From the NCBI GenBank assembly GCA_913058405.1, contig CAJXRC010000015.1, positions 1 through 40,342 on the forward strand: DNA of 40,342 bases. The letters are read 5' to 3'. Below are positions 23,066 through 30,991 of the stretch, one piece after another. How positions within the stretch are numbered: the stretch's first letter is position 1; each line of letters opens with the position of its first letter. The DNA is from an uncultured Colwellia sp. (lineage in GTDB: Bacteria; Pseudomonadota; Gammaproteobacteria; Enterobacterales; Alteromonadaceae). A program made the position numbers and the translations under genes. The notes beneath the pieces are model-generated. The model was not told where the DNA came from, did no database searches, and saw only the letters and a list, made by a program, of their open reading frames with translations.

Positions 23066-23551
23066 ATGACAGAAATCAATACAATATTATATGCTACTGA
23101 CCTTGGAAAACATACAAGACCTGCTTTTCGTATGGCGGTGAGTCTTGCTAAAAGTAATAACGCTAAAATTCATTTTCTCTATGTAATAGAGCCGTTAAAT
23201 ACAAATACAGCATCACTGGTTAACTCATATCTACCTGAAGGCACCATAGAAGATATATACCAGCGTTCACTTGATGAATTGCATGAGAAAGTTAACAATC
23301 GCATTGAGAAATTCTGCCTAGAGGAATTAGACGGTGCAGAATTCCCCGGAGGTAAGCCTGTAGCAGATATTATTGAAGGTTCGCCCGCCGCAACCATAGT
23401 TAGTTTCGCAGAAGAAAAAAACATTGACCTTATTGTTATGGGTAGTCACGCACACAGTGTCTTAAACAATCTATTTATTGGCTCTGTGGCAGATAAAGTA
23501 GTGAACAGATCAACAACTCCCGTACTACTTGTACCACTCAAAAGTGATTAA
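23066..23551 (+). CDS. Universal stress protein (UspA family)
   Basis: A 161-aa single-domain Usp protein, cytosolic. Family features are the start TILYATDLGKHTRPAFRMAVSLAKSNNAKIHFLYVI, and the C-terminal IDLIVMGSHAHSVLNNLFIGSVADKVVNRSTTPVLLVP. The ATP-binding pattern G-x2-G-x9-G-S is present except that the second glycine is A129 (G126-S-H-A129, then G139-S140), so nucleotide binding is uncertain. The ribosome site AAAGGGAAA is good. A perfect FNR box lies 64 nt upstream, matching known anaerobic induction of Usp genes in Pseudomonas and others. Confidence 0.93.
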   Translation: MTEINTILYATDLGKHTRPAFRMAVSLAKSNNAKIHFLYVIEPLNTNTASLVNSYLPEGTIEDIYQRSLDELHEKVNNRIEKFCLEELDGAEFPGGKPVADIIEGSPAATIVSFAEEKNIDLIVMGSHAHSVLNNLFIGSVADKVVNRSTTPVLLVPLKSD

Positions 23552-23652
23552 TGTCAGTGGGGACTTAATTAATTAACCCCAAATTCAAGATGCTTGATAT
23601 ATAACTGATGGCACCTAAAAGACTTACATTCAAGATATATTGAGATATTAAA

Positions 23653-23675
23653 AAGCCGTCTTACAAGGACGGCTT
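23653..23675 (-). terminator. Terminator of the PAS protein gene
   Basis: AAGCCGTC (23653-23660) pairs with GACGGCTT (23668-23675), loop of 7. The A-rich left flank (TTAAAA) supplies a U tract on the minus strand. It lies 107 nt past the PAS gene's stop and 102 nt past the Usp gene's stop, so it may block both. Confidence 0.7.
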
Positions 23676-23781
23676 AACACTAGCTTTTTAGCTTTATAAT
23701 AACGACAAAATAATAAGTAAATTAGATAGCCTGACTACTCATCCTCTGTATTGTAAAAACTAAATTTAAGAAAAATATGGT

Positions 23782-24192
23782 TTAATCAATTCTATTGGTA
23801 AGCGATTTTTTATAGTCAACTTTGCAAGCTTGATATACATTCTCTGAGACTTCGTTACCAAAACATCGTGTATGTACAAATTCTCCATTTTCGACATAAA
23901 CACTTGAGCTATAAAGTATATATTTCATTTTATGCTTACCACATACCATCGCAGGAAAGTTTGAAAAAGGTTCAAATTTAGCTAGTTTGCTCATCATTTG
24001 TTCTAAACACGATTTATCGAATTGAAACTCAGACACATGATGCCCTACATATTCCTCTTCAGTGTAGCCTAAAACCTTCAGTTCATGCTCGTTAGCATAT
24101 TTAATTATGCCTTCAGGTGAAACTGTGTGAATGCCAATATTTGCATTTTCGATAAAATCTACAGCATTTTCTATAAGCACTTGTTTAGTCAC
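23782..24192 (-). CDS. Stand-alone PAS domain protein
   Basis: A 136-aa cytosolic protein that is one PAS domain with little else. The order is clear: FIENANIGIHTVSPEGIIKYANEHELKVLGYTEEEYVGHHVSEF (Abeta to Calpha, with the family 'N.aeLkllGY..eEyvG..i.eF' motif) and a C-terminal beta sheet YILYSSSVYVENGEFVHTRCFGNEV. No kinase, cyclase or DNA-binding domain is attached. Such single PAS proteins may pass signals to a separate partner. It converges with the FNR-box Usp gene. Ligand or cofactor is not evident. Confidence 0.83.
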   Translation of the reverse strand: MTKQVLIENAVDFIENANIGIHTVSPEGIIKYANEHELKVLGYTEEEYVGHHVSEFQFDKSCLEQMMSKLAKFEPFSNFPAMVCGKHKMKYILYSSSVYVENGEFVHTRCFGNEVSENVYQACKVDYKKSLTNRID

Positions 24193-24381
24193 CTTAATTA
24201 CATTGTTCAGAAATAATTATATTCATTATTTGATAATAGGTAAAATATCACATGGGAATATTTGGTATTTTTCAGCGTTGTAAATTATCTATTCATTTTT
24301 CGTTTTCGACAATTTAGTCATATAACCATCATATTTAACAAACCGTTCGCATTGGTGTTTATCGCAAGAGTGTAAGACGAG

Positions 24382-24843
24382 TTAATAAATACCGACTTCA
24401 AGACCGGCAGCCATTGTCATGCCTAGCTCTTCACATTGTGCAAGAAACCTAGCTTGCCAGTCTCCACGACATACTAAGGGGGCTTGAATCCAGTTCCAAC
24501 GTAATCCAGTACAAATGGATTCAACAGCCCGACAAGTACCCGTGCCATCATTACCGGCGCGTACGTATAACGCACAAGGTAATCCTTGTTTCACTTCTAA
24601 ACAAGGATAATAACAACGATCAAAAAAGTCCTTCAAAGCACCACTCATATAACCAAGGTTCTCAGTTGTTCCCATGATTATGCCATCACAGCTCAAAACA
24701 TCTTCAGGGATGGCTTCTAAGGGTTTTACCCAACGTGTTTGGACTTGATCAATATCAGGATGCTGCGCGCCTTTTAAAACCGCTTCAGCCATTAATTGTG
24801 TATTGTCAGATGGCGCGTGCGCTATTATTAGAAGTGTTTTCAT
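24382..24843 (-). CDS. Flavodoxin-like NAD(P)H-dependent reductase
   Basis: A 153-aa cytosolic protein from the ATG at 24843 (MKTLLIIAHAPSDNTQLMAEA). A GTG four codons earlier is possible but has no clear ribosome site. The FMN phosphate-binding loop is HAPSDNTQ; the second FMN loop is GTTENLGYMSGALKDFFDRCYYPC, a pattern found in flavodoxin/WrbA/NADPH-dependent FMN reductase proteins (SPTxxGxMSGxxKxFxDR). Cys-rich segments (YYPCLEV, GTCRAVESICTGL) are conserved in this branch. It probably reduces a quinone or small acceptor; partner unknown. Confidence 0.85.
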   Translation of the reverse strand: MKTLLIIAHAPSDNTQLMAEAVLKGAQHPDIDQVQTRWVKPLEAIPEDVLSCDGIIMGTTENLGYMSGALKDFFDRCYYPCLEVKQGLPCALYVRAGNDGTGTCRAVESICTGLRWNWIQAPLVCRGDWQARFLAQCEELGMTMAAGLEVGIY

Positions 24844-25093
24844 TGTTATACCCACATTAGTTTAAAACACCTAGGTAAAATAAAAGATTTCACAAAACTT
24901 AATCCCTGTTTTTAGGTTACACGATTTAAAAGAAAAGTCCTCCTTTGGTTTGTGATCTCTTACGCTAAATCATCTTTTTGAAGAGCACGGCACTCGTTAT
25001 AGGAGAAAAAGTAGCTGAAATTATGATACGGGCTGAAATACACGAATGGTTTTGCAAAAGTCAATTGATTAACACGGTTTGTAAAAAAGAAAA

Positions 25094-25120
25094 AAAACTC
25101 TCTGAGCACCAAAGAGTTTT
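25094..25120 (-). terminator. Terminator of the OYE reductase gene
   Basis: AAAACTCT (25094-25101) pairs with AGAGTTTT (25113-25120) over an 11-nt loop, preceded on the plus strand by a long A run that gives U's on the minus strand. It starts 28 nt beyond the stop codon. Confidence 0.8.
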
Positions 25121-25147
25121 GTTTTTATAAGGAATAGGCGCTTACCG

Positions 25148-26203
25148 TTAAACTAGGCTTGTTAACATTTCATCTGAATAACTTGTTAAAGGCTCATTGT
25201 TTCTTATTTTAGCAACATAATCAGGGTTGGCGATGAAGGGTCTGCCAATAGCAATTAGATCAAACTTATCATCATTTATTGCACTACTTGCCGCTTCAGC
25301 ACTATAACTACCAACACCCACTAAAGTTTTGCTGTAATTTGCTCTAACATAACTTGATGCGCGACCACCTAAGTAATCAAATTCCATGCTATCGTCGAAT
25401 ATGCCGATATGGAGGAATGCTAAATCCCGTTTTTCTAACTCAGGCAATAACAGATCAAATACTGCGCGATCTTGGCTATCGCCTGTCATATTAAAATAAG
25501 CACCGGGTGAAACTCTTAATCCCGTTCTATCAGCGCCAATTTTACTAATTATTTCATCAACTACCTCTAATGGAAAACGCACCATATTCTCACTACTGCC
25601 ACCATATGCATCAGTACGACGATTACTATCATGATGTAAAAATTGGTCAATGAGATAGCCATTAGCGCCATGAATTTCAACACCATCAAAACCTGCTTTG
25701 ATTGCATTCTCAGCGGCTTGGCCATAATCGGCTATTAATGTTTTTATTTCTTCAACAGTAACAGCTTTTGGTATTTTATAAGTTAACTCTCTCATTCTAG
25801 GCACAGTACCTTCAACGCCAATAGCCGAGGGTGCTAATACGGGTACTTCAGCATCACCGTTACCGTAAAAAAAAGGATGAGCTACGCGGCCTGTGTGCCA
25901 AAGTTGAGCAAAAATTTTCCCGCCATTTTTATGTACTGCAGCAGTAACTATTTTCCAGCCTTCAATTTGTGCCTCAGAAAATAAGCCAGGGGTATTGGGA
26001 AACCCTTGGCCATCAGGGCGAATAATTACCGCTTCAGAAATGATTAAGCCCGCTTCAGCTCTTCGTGCGTAATATTCGGCCATTAACTGAGTTGGTACTA
26101 AATTCTCATCAGCCATGCAGCGTGTTAAAGGGGCCATTAATATACGGTTTCTTAAATTAATAGTGTTGTTTAAAGCATAAGGCTTAAGTAAATTCTCTGT
26201 CAT
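25148..26203 (-). CDS. Old yellow enzyme family alkene reductase (NemA-like)
   Basis: An FMN-dependent ene-reductase of 351 aa acting on activated C=C bonds, nitro compounds or electrophiles with NADPH. The start at 26203 (MTENLLKPYALNN) is chosen because AAGGAA stands about 9 nt before it; an earlier in-frame ATG at 26260 would put the operators inside the gene. Motifs: NRILMAPLTRCMA (FMN region), AQLWHTGRVAHP, then GFDGVEIHGANGYLIDQFLH with the substrate-binding His and Asn pair HxxN, NRRTDAYGGS, GLRVSPG and IAIGRPFIANPD near the C-terminus. The tetR gene is divergent, as a NemR-like partner. Three operator copies lie between them. Confidence 0.93.
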   Translation of the reverse strand: MTENLLKPYALNNTINLRNRILMAPLTRCMADENLVPTQLMAEYYARRAEAGLIISEAVIIRPDGQGFPNTPGLFSEAQIEGWKIVTAAVHKNGGKIFAQLWHTGRVAHPFFYGNGDAEVPVLAPSAIGVEGTVPRMRELTYKIPKAVTVEEIKTLIADYGQAAENAIKAGFDGVEIHGANGYLIDQFLHHDSNRRTDAYGGSSENMVRFPLEVVDEIISKIGADRTGLRVSPGAYFNMTGDSQDRAVFDLLLPELEKRDLAFLHIGIFDDSMEFDYLGGRASSYVRANYSKTLVGVGSYSAEAASSAINDDKFDLIAIGRPFIANPDYVAKIRNNEPLTSYSDEMLTSLV

Positions 26204-26217
26204 GGTGAGATTCCTTC

Positions 26218-26285
26218 TTGAATGTTCGTTCAAGATACTCCTAATTGAATGATCGTTCAAGTATTGTTTTTGAATGACTATTCAA
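26218..26285. promoter_or_regulatory. Three tandem TetR operators between OYE and tetR genes
   Basis: Palindromic 16-mers recur at 26218-26233 (TTGAATGTTCGTTCAA), 26245-26260 (TTGAATGATCGTTCAA) and 26270-26285 (TTGAATGACTATTCAA). Start-to-start distances are 27 and 25 bp, so sites are 2.5 helical turns apart. The first two share TTGAAnnnnCGTTCAA ends and the last is a weaker match in its right half. They cover the whole space between the divergent genes. Confidence 0.85.
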
Positions 26286-26330
26286 ATAAGGGTATAATCG
26301 AAAATATAATATTGCTAAGGTGCTAAATAA

Positions 26331-26912
26331 ATGCGTAATGCTGAGTTTGATAGAGAACAAGTATTAAGATCTGCGATGAATGCTTTTATGAGGAAAGGTT
26401 ATGCAAATACCAGCATGCAAGACCTTAAAAAAGCAACTGGTCTTCATCCTGGCTCTATTTATTGTGCGTTTGAAAATAAACGGGGCTTATTACTCGAAGC
26501 ACTTGAACAATACCGGTTAGATAGATCTGCTGAATTTGAGCAGTTCTTTTCTGCGTCACAAAAAACGATAGATAATCTAAAGTTATATCTCGATAATGTA
26601 GTCGTTGAGTGCCTCAGTTGTGATAATACGCAGGCATGTTTAATGACCAAAGCTTTGAATGAAACCGCAGAGCAGGATATTGAAATACAGCAGATAATTA
26701 GTAATAACTTATCTATGTTGCAACAAGCCTTTACTGAAAAGTTTGAACAAGCTAAAGAAGAAAAAGGCATCAGCGCGCACAAAGATTGTGAGCACTTAGC
26801 GAGATATTTTTTGATGGGGATATATGGTTTAAGAACTTTTGCACAAACTCATCCAGAGCCTGAAGTATTAAAGCAACTCGCAGAGCAACTTTACCAAGAT
26901 GTTTTAAGGTGA
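26331..26912 (+). CDS. TetR family regulator (NemR-like) divergent from OYE reductase
   Basis: A 193-aa repressor. The N-terminal DNA-binding domain shows REQVLRSAMNAFMRKGYANTSMQDLKKATGLHPGSIYCAFENKRGLL, closely following the TetR pattern with recognition helix HPGSIYCAF. The ligand domain has cysteines in VVECLSCDNTQACLMTKALNE; E. coli NemR senses electrophiles through a conserved cysteine in a comparable region, so redox or electrophile sensing is plausible. The regulator and enzyme share the triple operator at 26218-26285, meaning both are probably repressed by it and released together by reactive electrophiles (inference). Confidence 0.92.
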   Translation: MRNAEFDREQVLRSAMNAFMRKGYANTSMQDLKKATGLHPGSIYCAFENKRGLLLEALEQYRLDRSAEFEQFFSASQKTIDNLKLYLDNVVVECLSCDNTQACLMTKALNETAEQDIEIQQIISNNLSMLQQAFTEKFEQAKEEKGISAHKDCEHLARYFLMGIYGLRTFAQTHPEPEVLKQLAEQLYQDVLR

Positions 26913-27053
26913 TTTTTAACAGTGTAAATTCAGAAGATAATGACTGTTATTGAGCAATAGCGAAAAGGACAAGTGTTTTCATGCTTATACTGACATTAAC
27001 TTAAAACGCCCCTTTAAAAATAAATAGTTCTGCGATACCTTGAATGCTCTCCC

Positions 27054-28004
27054 CTACTGAGGTTTTGTAAGCTGCTTTAACTGAATTGATTCTTTAATTT
27101 CAATGTATTTAGCAAGTAGAGTCACTATCACTATTGCAAAGATAATCCTCAGCCACAATATTGCTATAACATCTGCACCGAGTAATAAAATCAATAAGGT
27201 ATCTTCAATCAAACTATGGGCCAAGCTTAAAAAACTAATAGAAAGCAATACGTCTTTTTTACCGATATGGCCCTTTTTTATTTCTGAAATGAGCAAACCA
27301 GCGCCGTAACTTAAGCCCAATGTAATGCCTGTAATAGTAATACTGCTTGCATCCTTGGTGATATTCAGTAATTTAAACATTGGCGATAGTATCTTTTGCA
27401 ACAAACTTTCCACACCTATTTTTTTCAAAATTCGCAATAATATAATTAATGCTGAGATAATAAAGAATATACCAACCAACATTTGTAATTGATCTAAGCC
27501 CCATTGCATTATCGTTTGCTCTTTTATCTCGTGCTGCCAAAGCAATACGGCGGCCTGCTGTTGATAATCCAATGCAGTATAGAACCAGTTCACCAGCGCA
27601 GCTAAGAGTAATCCTCCTCCTATTTTTAAGCTTATTGTCAGTCGCCAGCTAACGCCAACCATTTTAGCAACTGCACCTTCAATGGGAACGGAGTGAGAAA
27701 TTAAAATCAAAAGTCCAATCACAGATACCTGAGCTATCGATAATTCGAGTTGAGCTGTCGTATCAACAAACACGACCATCGCTGTAAATATATTAGTTAA
27801 AATTGCGGTTGCCCAAACCAGTCCTAACTGCTCTGGCAGACCGACAAACTTCATCAAAGGAGCTAGTATTTCAGCTAACCATTGGGTTCCACCGAGTAAA
27901 TCTAAAATTTTTACTATTATAATCGCTGGCACCATAACTTTTAATAACGTTAGGTAAACTTGGCTAACTTCTTGAAATACACTTTTTATAGTTTTAACGA
28001 ACAT
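27054..28004 (-). CDS. Nucleoside-recognition (Gate) domain membrane protein
   Basis: A 316-aa inner-membrane protein with about eight hydrophobic segments arranged as two Gate-domain halves. Half 1 runs from KVMVPAIIIVKILDLLGG to MVGVSWRL, and half 2 from IFFIISALIILLRIL to AHSLIEDTLLILLLG. Characteristic pieces are LAPLMKFVGLP with GLVWATAILTNIFTAM, and LSPMFKLLNI with ITLGLSYGAGLLISEIKKG. Members of the family carry nucleosides or other small solutes, or act with permease partners. The divergently transcribed Lrp-family gene is 119 nt away, suggesting amino-acid-related control. Substrate unknown. Confidence 0.84.
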   Translation of the reverse strand: MFVKTIKSVFQEVSQVYLTLLKVMVPAIIIVKILDLLGGTQWLAEILAPLMKFVGLPEQLGLVWATAILTNIFTAMVVFVDTTAQLELSIAQVSVIGLLILISHSVPIEGAVAKMVGVSWRLTISLKIGGGLLLAALVNWFYTALDYQQQAAVLLWQHEIKEQTIMQWGLDQLQMLVGIFFIISALIILLRILKKIGVESLLQKILSPMFKLLNITKDASSITITGITLGLSYGAGLLISEIKKGHIGKKDVLLSISFLSLAHSLIEDTLLILLLGADVIAILWLRIIFAIVIVTLLAKYIEIKESIQLKQLTKPQ

Positions 28005-28123
28005 AAGTACTGCTCTACTGCTGAGTTTTATAAGTAATATAATAACGGCTCAATTGAGAAACAATTCCAATAAATCACCAATAAAGTTAATATAAGTTTC
28101 TTTTTATTACGATTATATTAATT

Positions 28124-28591
28124 ATGTTTCTTGACAGACTAGATAAAGCCATTCTTCGTCAATTACAAAGTGACGCGTCAGTGAGTAATGTAAAGCTTGC
28201 AGAAATAGTTAACCTGTCTGCACCCGCTTGTTTAAAGCGGGTGAAACGGCTAGAAGATCAAGGTGTCATTAATAAAAGAGTTGCACTATTAGATCAAACA
28301 AAGTTTGGCAGCTGTCTTCATATGATTGTTGAAATTATGATGCATCAAGATAGGTTAGATCTAAATGAAACCTTTAGCAAAGCGATAACAAATTGTGAGC
28401 AGGTACATGAATGTTACAAGGTAACGGGAGAAGTAGATTTTGTGTTAGTGGTCGTAGTACCTGATATGCCGAGCTATGAGCTGTTCTGTGAAGAAATCTT
28501 ATACCAGCACCCAAATATGCGTAACTTCAGAACTTTAATTTCAATGAATCGGATAAAATATAACACTAAGGTTTATATCCCAATTGATTGA
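28124..28591 (+). CDS. Lrp/AsnC family transcriptional regulator
   Basis: A 155-aa regulator. The N-terminal helix-turn-helix is MFLDRLDKAILRQLQSDASVSNVKLAEIVNLSAPACLKRVKRLEDQGVINKRVALLD, the normal Lrp head. The RAM/effector domain covers about 68-150 with VHECYKVTGEVDFVLVVVVPDMPSYELFCEEIL and ends in the typical NMRNFRTLISMNRIKYNT. It probably binds an amino acid and controls the divergent Gate-domain transporter (inference). A long perfect hairpin lies downstream at 28648-28686. Confidence 0.94.
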   Translation: MFLDRLDKAILRQLQSDASVSNVKLAEIVNLSAPACLKRVKRLEDQGVINKRVALLDQTKFGSCLHMIVEIMMHQDRLDLNETFSKAITNCEQVHECYKVTGEVDFVLVVVVPDMPSYELFCEEILYQHPNMRNFRTLISMNRIKYNTKVYIPID

Positions 28592-28647
28592 TTACTCAAC
28601 ATAGGGCGACATGTTTAAGCTGAGGTAATTTTCAGCCCATTATGCTT

Positions 28648-28686
28648 TCACTATAAGAAGTTCAACATTAGAACTTCTTATAGTGA
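28648..28686. terminator. Perfect 16-bp hairpin after the lrp-like gene
   Basis: TCACTATAAGAAGTTC (28648-28663) is exactly complementary to GAACTTCTTATAGTGA (28671-28686) around AACATTA. It is 57 nt past the stop. Without a U tract it is not a classical intrinsic terminator; it could protect the mRNA 3' end, or be an operator. Confidence 0.5.
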
Positions 28687-28808
28687 TAGCATTCGTTTTG
28701 AGCAACTAAAACTAATGATTTAATATAAGAAGAAAGGACTACAATACCTGCTTTTCACGCTCAAAAGACGTTAAACTTTTCCCTTATCAACGTCAATAAG
28801 GGAAACAA

Positions 28809-29585
28809 TTAGAACATTGCCTTAAAAGATTTCTCTTGCTGAATTTTGCTAAGCATTTTTTCCAAATCATTTTGCAGCGCATCAAAGAGAAAGTTACCCA
28901 TACTTATGCGCTTTACGCCTAATGACTGTAATGAATCAAAATCACTTAACTCTGGCATGCACATAACATTAACGGGCAAGGTGGTGCTATTTACTATGTC
29001 ATTAATTGCTTCTTTTTGAACTAGACAAGGCACAAATAAACCATCTGCGCCTGCAGTTTGATATAACTTGGCGCGCTTTTTCGTTTCGCTCTCTGCCTCA
29101 GTAACTCCAAGTAAAAAGGTATCTGTTCTGACATTAATAAAAAGAGAGTCATTCTCTTTTTTTAATCGAGTAGTGATAGCCGAAAGGTAACCAGCAAAGG
29201 TTTTTTCACTTAGTAAAGTTCGTTGTTCGTTAGTTTTATTGACCTTACTGTCTTCGATATTTATACCAACAACACCAACTTCCGCTAATGCTTTAATATA
29301 AGCCGCAGTTATTTGTGGATCTTCACTAAAACCCGCTTCAATATCGACACTTAGCGGTAATGCACAACAAGCAGCAATACGTTTAACAATAAAAAGTAAC
29401 TCTTCAAATGCCATATGTTCGCCATCAGCATAACCAAGCATTCTGGCAATAGCAGCACTTGAAGTACCCATAGCACTAAAACCTAATTTTTCTGCGGTTT
29501 GGGCACTAGCAACGTCCCAAACATTACACAGTAGCAAGGGAGCAGTTTGTTGATGTAATAAAGTAAATGGCGTTTTTTTCATCAT
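28809..29585 (-). CDS. Isocitrate lyase / PEP mutase family protein
   Basis: A 258-aa cytosolic TIM-barrel enzyme of the PEP mutase/isocitrate lyase superfamily, short form. Features: LLLCNVWDVASAQTAEKLGFSAMGTSSAAIARMLGYADGE (substrate loop), PLSVDIEAGFSEDP (metal-binding acids), VGINIEDS, and INVRTDTFLLG with AGADGLFVPCL. The KKCGH motif of true isocitrate lyase is missing. It probably cleaves or rearranges a small oxoacid or phosphonate; methylisocitrate or oxaloacetate-type activity is possible. The start is one of two adjacent ATGs. A LysR gene is divergent about 420 nt away, with a repeat element in between. Confidence 0.88.
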   Translation of the reverse strand: MMKKTPFTLLHQQTAPLLLCNVWDVASAQTAEKLGFSAMGTSSAAIARMLGYADGEHMAFEELLFIVKRIAACCALPLSVDIEAGFSEDPQITAAYIKALAEVGVVGINIEDSKVNKTNEQRTLLSEKTFAGYLSAITTRLKKENDSLFINVRTDTFLLGVTEAESETKKRAKLYQTAGADGLFVPCLVQKEAINDIVNSTTLPVNVMCMPELSDFDSLQSLGVKRISMGNFLFDALQNDLEKMLSKIQQEKSFKAMF

Positions 29586-29601
29586 TAATCTCTTTGTTGT
29601 T

Positions 29602-29867
29602 GATACCCGCTATCATTCAAAGTGCAGGATTTCAGTGGTAGCTAAAAACGATTTAGGTAAGGCACTTACTTTAGACAATGGTTGTTCAATTGTTCAAATG
29701 AATAACGCAATATAAATCGTTTTTAGCCCCATCAAAGAAGCGCTTGAGCAACACCACTACGTCGTTGCACCTTTTTGTAAGGGAATCACCATTACTACAA
29801 AGGTGCGCCTTGTATTGAAATTACTCAAACACTCTGAAACCTGCATCTTGATTGATAACGGGTATAG
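29602..29867. repeat. 266-bp inverted-repeat element with both core and 3' module
   Basis: The ends GATACCCGCTATCATTCAAA (left, then GTGCAGGATTTCAG) and CTGAAACCTGCATCTTGATT (then GATAACGGGTATA, right) are inverted copies. A perfect 13-bp stem, GCTAAAAACGATT (29641-29653) with AATCGTTTTTAGC (29715-29727), encloses the 53-nt core at 29656-29708 shared with the elements at 10305 and 13055. The 3' part (29731-29867) matches 37831-37966 at 106 of 136 positions without a gap. This copy links the two modules in one element. It fills most of the 29586-30006 spacer. Confidence 0.8.
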
Positions 29868-30006
29868 TTAGGAAGTCTGTCGGTATTTCTTGTGGGATTA
29901 GTTTGCTGTTTGGAGACATTAATAACCAACGATAAAAATCGACTACAATTATAAGCTGTGCTTATAATACAAAAATAAATTCCTTTGATTTAACTGAAAA
30001 TGCACC

Positions 30007-30918
30007 ATGATCAAAAGAGCATTAAAGAATATTAATTTATTACATAGTTTTGAATGTGCAGCTAGGCACCAGAGCTATAGTAAGGCTGCTACTGAGTTAT
30101 GTATTTCCCAAGCAGCCATTAGCCAACAAATGCGTCAACTAGAAGAAAATCTCTCGACTCGGTTATTTTTGCGCAAAGGAAAATCCATGTTGTTAACCCA
30201 ACAGGGAAAAACACTGTTGTTAGGTGCGCAGCATGCGTTCAAGGTGTTAGAGAAAAGTATTAATGAGATAACCGTTGAAGAAATAGCGGGTAGTTTAACC
30301 ATTAGTTCCACCCAAGCTTTTACGACTTTGTGGCTTATGCCAAAACTGAGTAAGTTTTCAGCGCTTTACCCTGATATTAATATTCGTGTCATGTCGTCGC
30401 CTCGATTTGAGGATATTAAAGAACAACACATTGATCTTGCCATCCGATTCGGCCCTCACGTTAAAGAGAATACCGATACATCGCTTAACTGTGAATATTT
30501 TGGTGAAGATCCCGTTTATCCAGTATGTTCCGCTGCATTAGCTAAATCGGTAAACTTTAACGCACCTGAGGATCTACTTAAAACTTGGTTAGTTAGTTTA
30601 GACAATCCTGGCTGCTACGACTGGCCTTCTTGGTTTGAACATACCCATACGCAAGGTTATCAAACTCATCAACAATGGACAGAAGTACACAGCACTGACA
30701 TGGCCATAAATGCGGTATTAAATGGTCATGGTTTTACACTGGCTGCCCGATATTTAATTATTGAACCGCTTGAATCAGGCCAATTGGTGATGCCCGTAAA
30801 TATACCTCACCCAAATGTAGTAAAACGGTATTTTGTTTATGATGAAAACTCGGCAAAGATAGCCCGTTTAAATACTTTTACCGACTGGTTAACGAAAGAA
30901 ATGAACTCGACTAATTAA
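30007..30918 (+). CDS. LysR family regulator, GcvA-like
   Basis: A 303-aa regulator. The N-terminal domain matches the GcvA branch: NINLLHSFECAARHQSYSKAATELCISQAAISQQMRQLEENL, then LFLRKGKSMLLTQQGKTLL. The effector domain has LTISSTQAFTTLWLMPKLSKFSALYPDINIRVMSS and IDLAIRFGP, also typical of GcvA/AmpR-like regulators. The divergent PEP-mutase-like gene is the probable target, though the repeat element inserted between them lengthens the control region unusually. A short hairpin with TATAAGAAG/CTCTTATA follows the stop. Confidence 0.93.
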   Translation: MIKRALKNINLLHSFECAARHQSYSKAATELCISQAAISQQMRQLEENLSTRLFLRKGKSMLLTQQGKTLLLGAQHAFKVLEKSINEITVEEIAGSLTISSTQAFTTLWLMPKLSKFSALYPDINIRVMSSPRFEDIKEQHIDLAIRFGPHVKENTDTSLNCEYFGEDPVYPVCSAALAKSVNFNAPEDLLKTWLVSLDNPGCYDWPSWFEHTHTQGYQTHQQWTEVHSTDMAINAVLNGHGFTLAARYLIIEPLESGQLVMPVNIPHPNVVKRYFVYDENSAKIARLNTFTDWLTKEMNSTN

Positions 30919-30991
30919 ACAATCTATAAGAAGTTCACAGCTAATGAGCCTCTTATAAAATGCCTTAATCCTCCCCATAACAGACAAAGCA

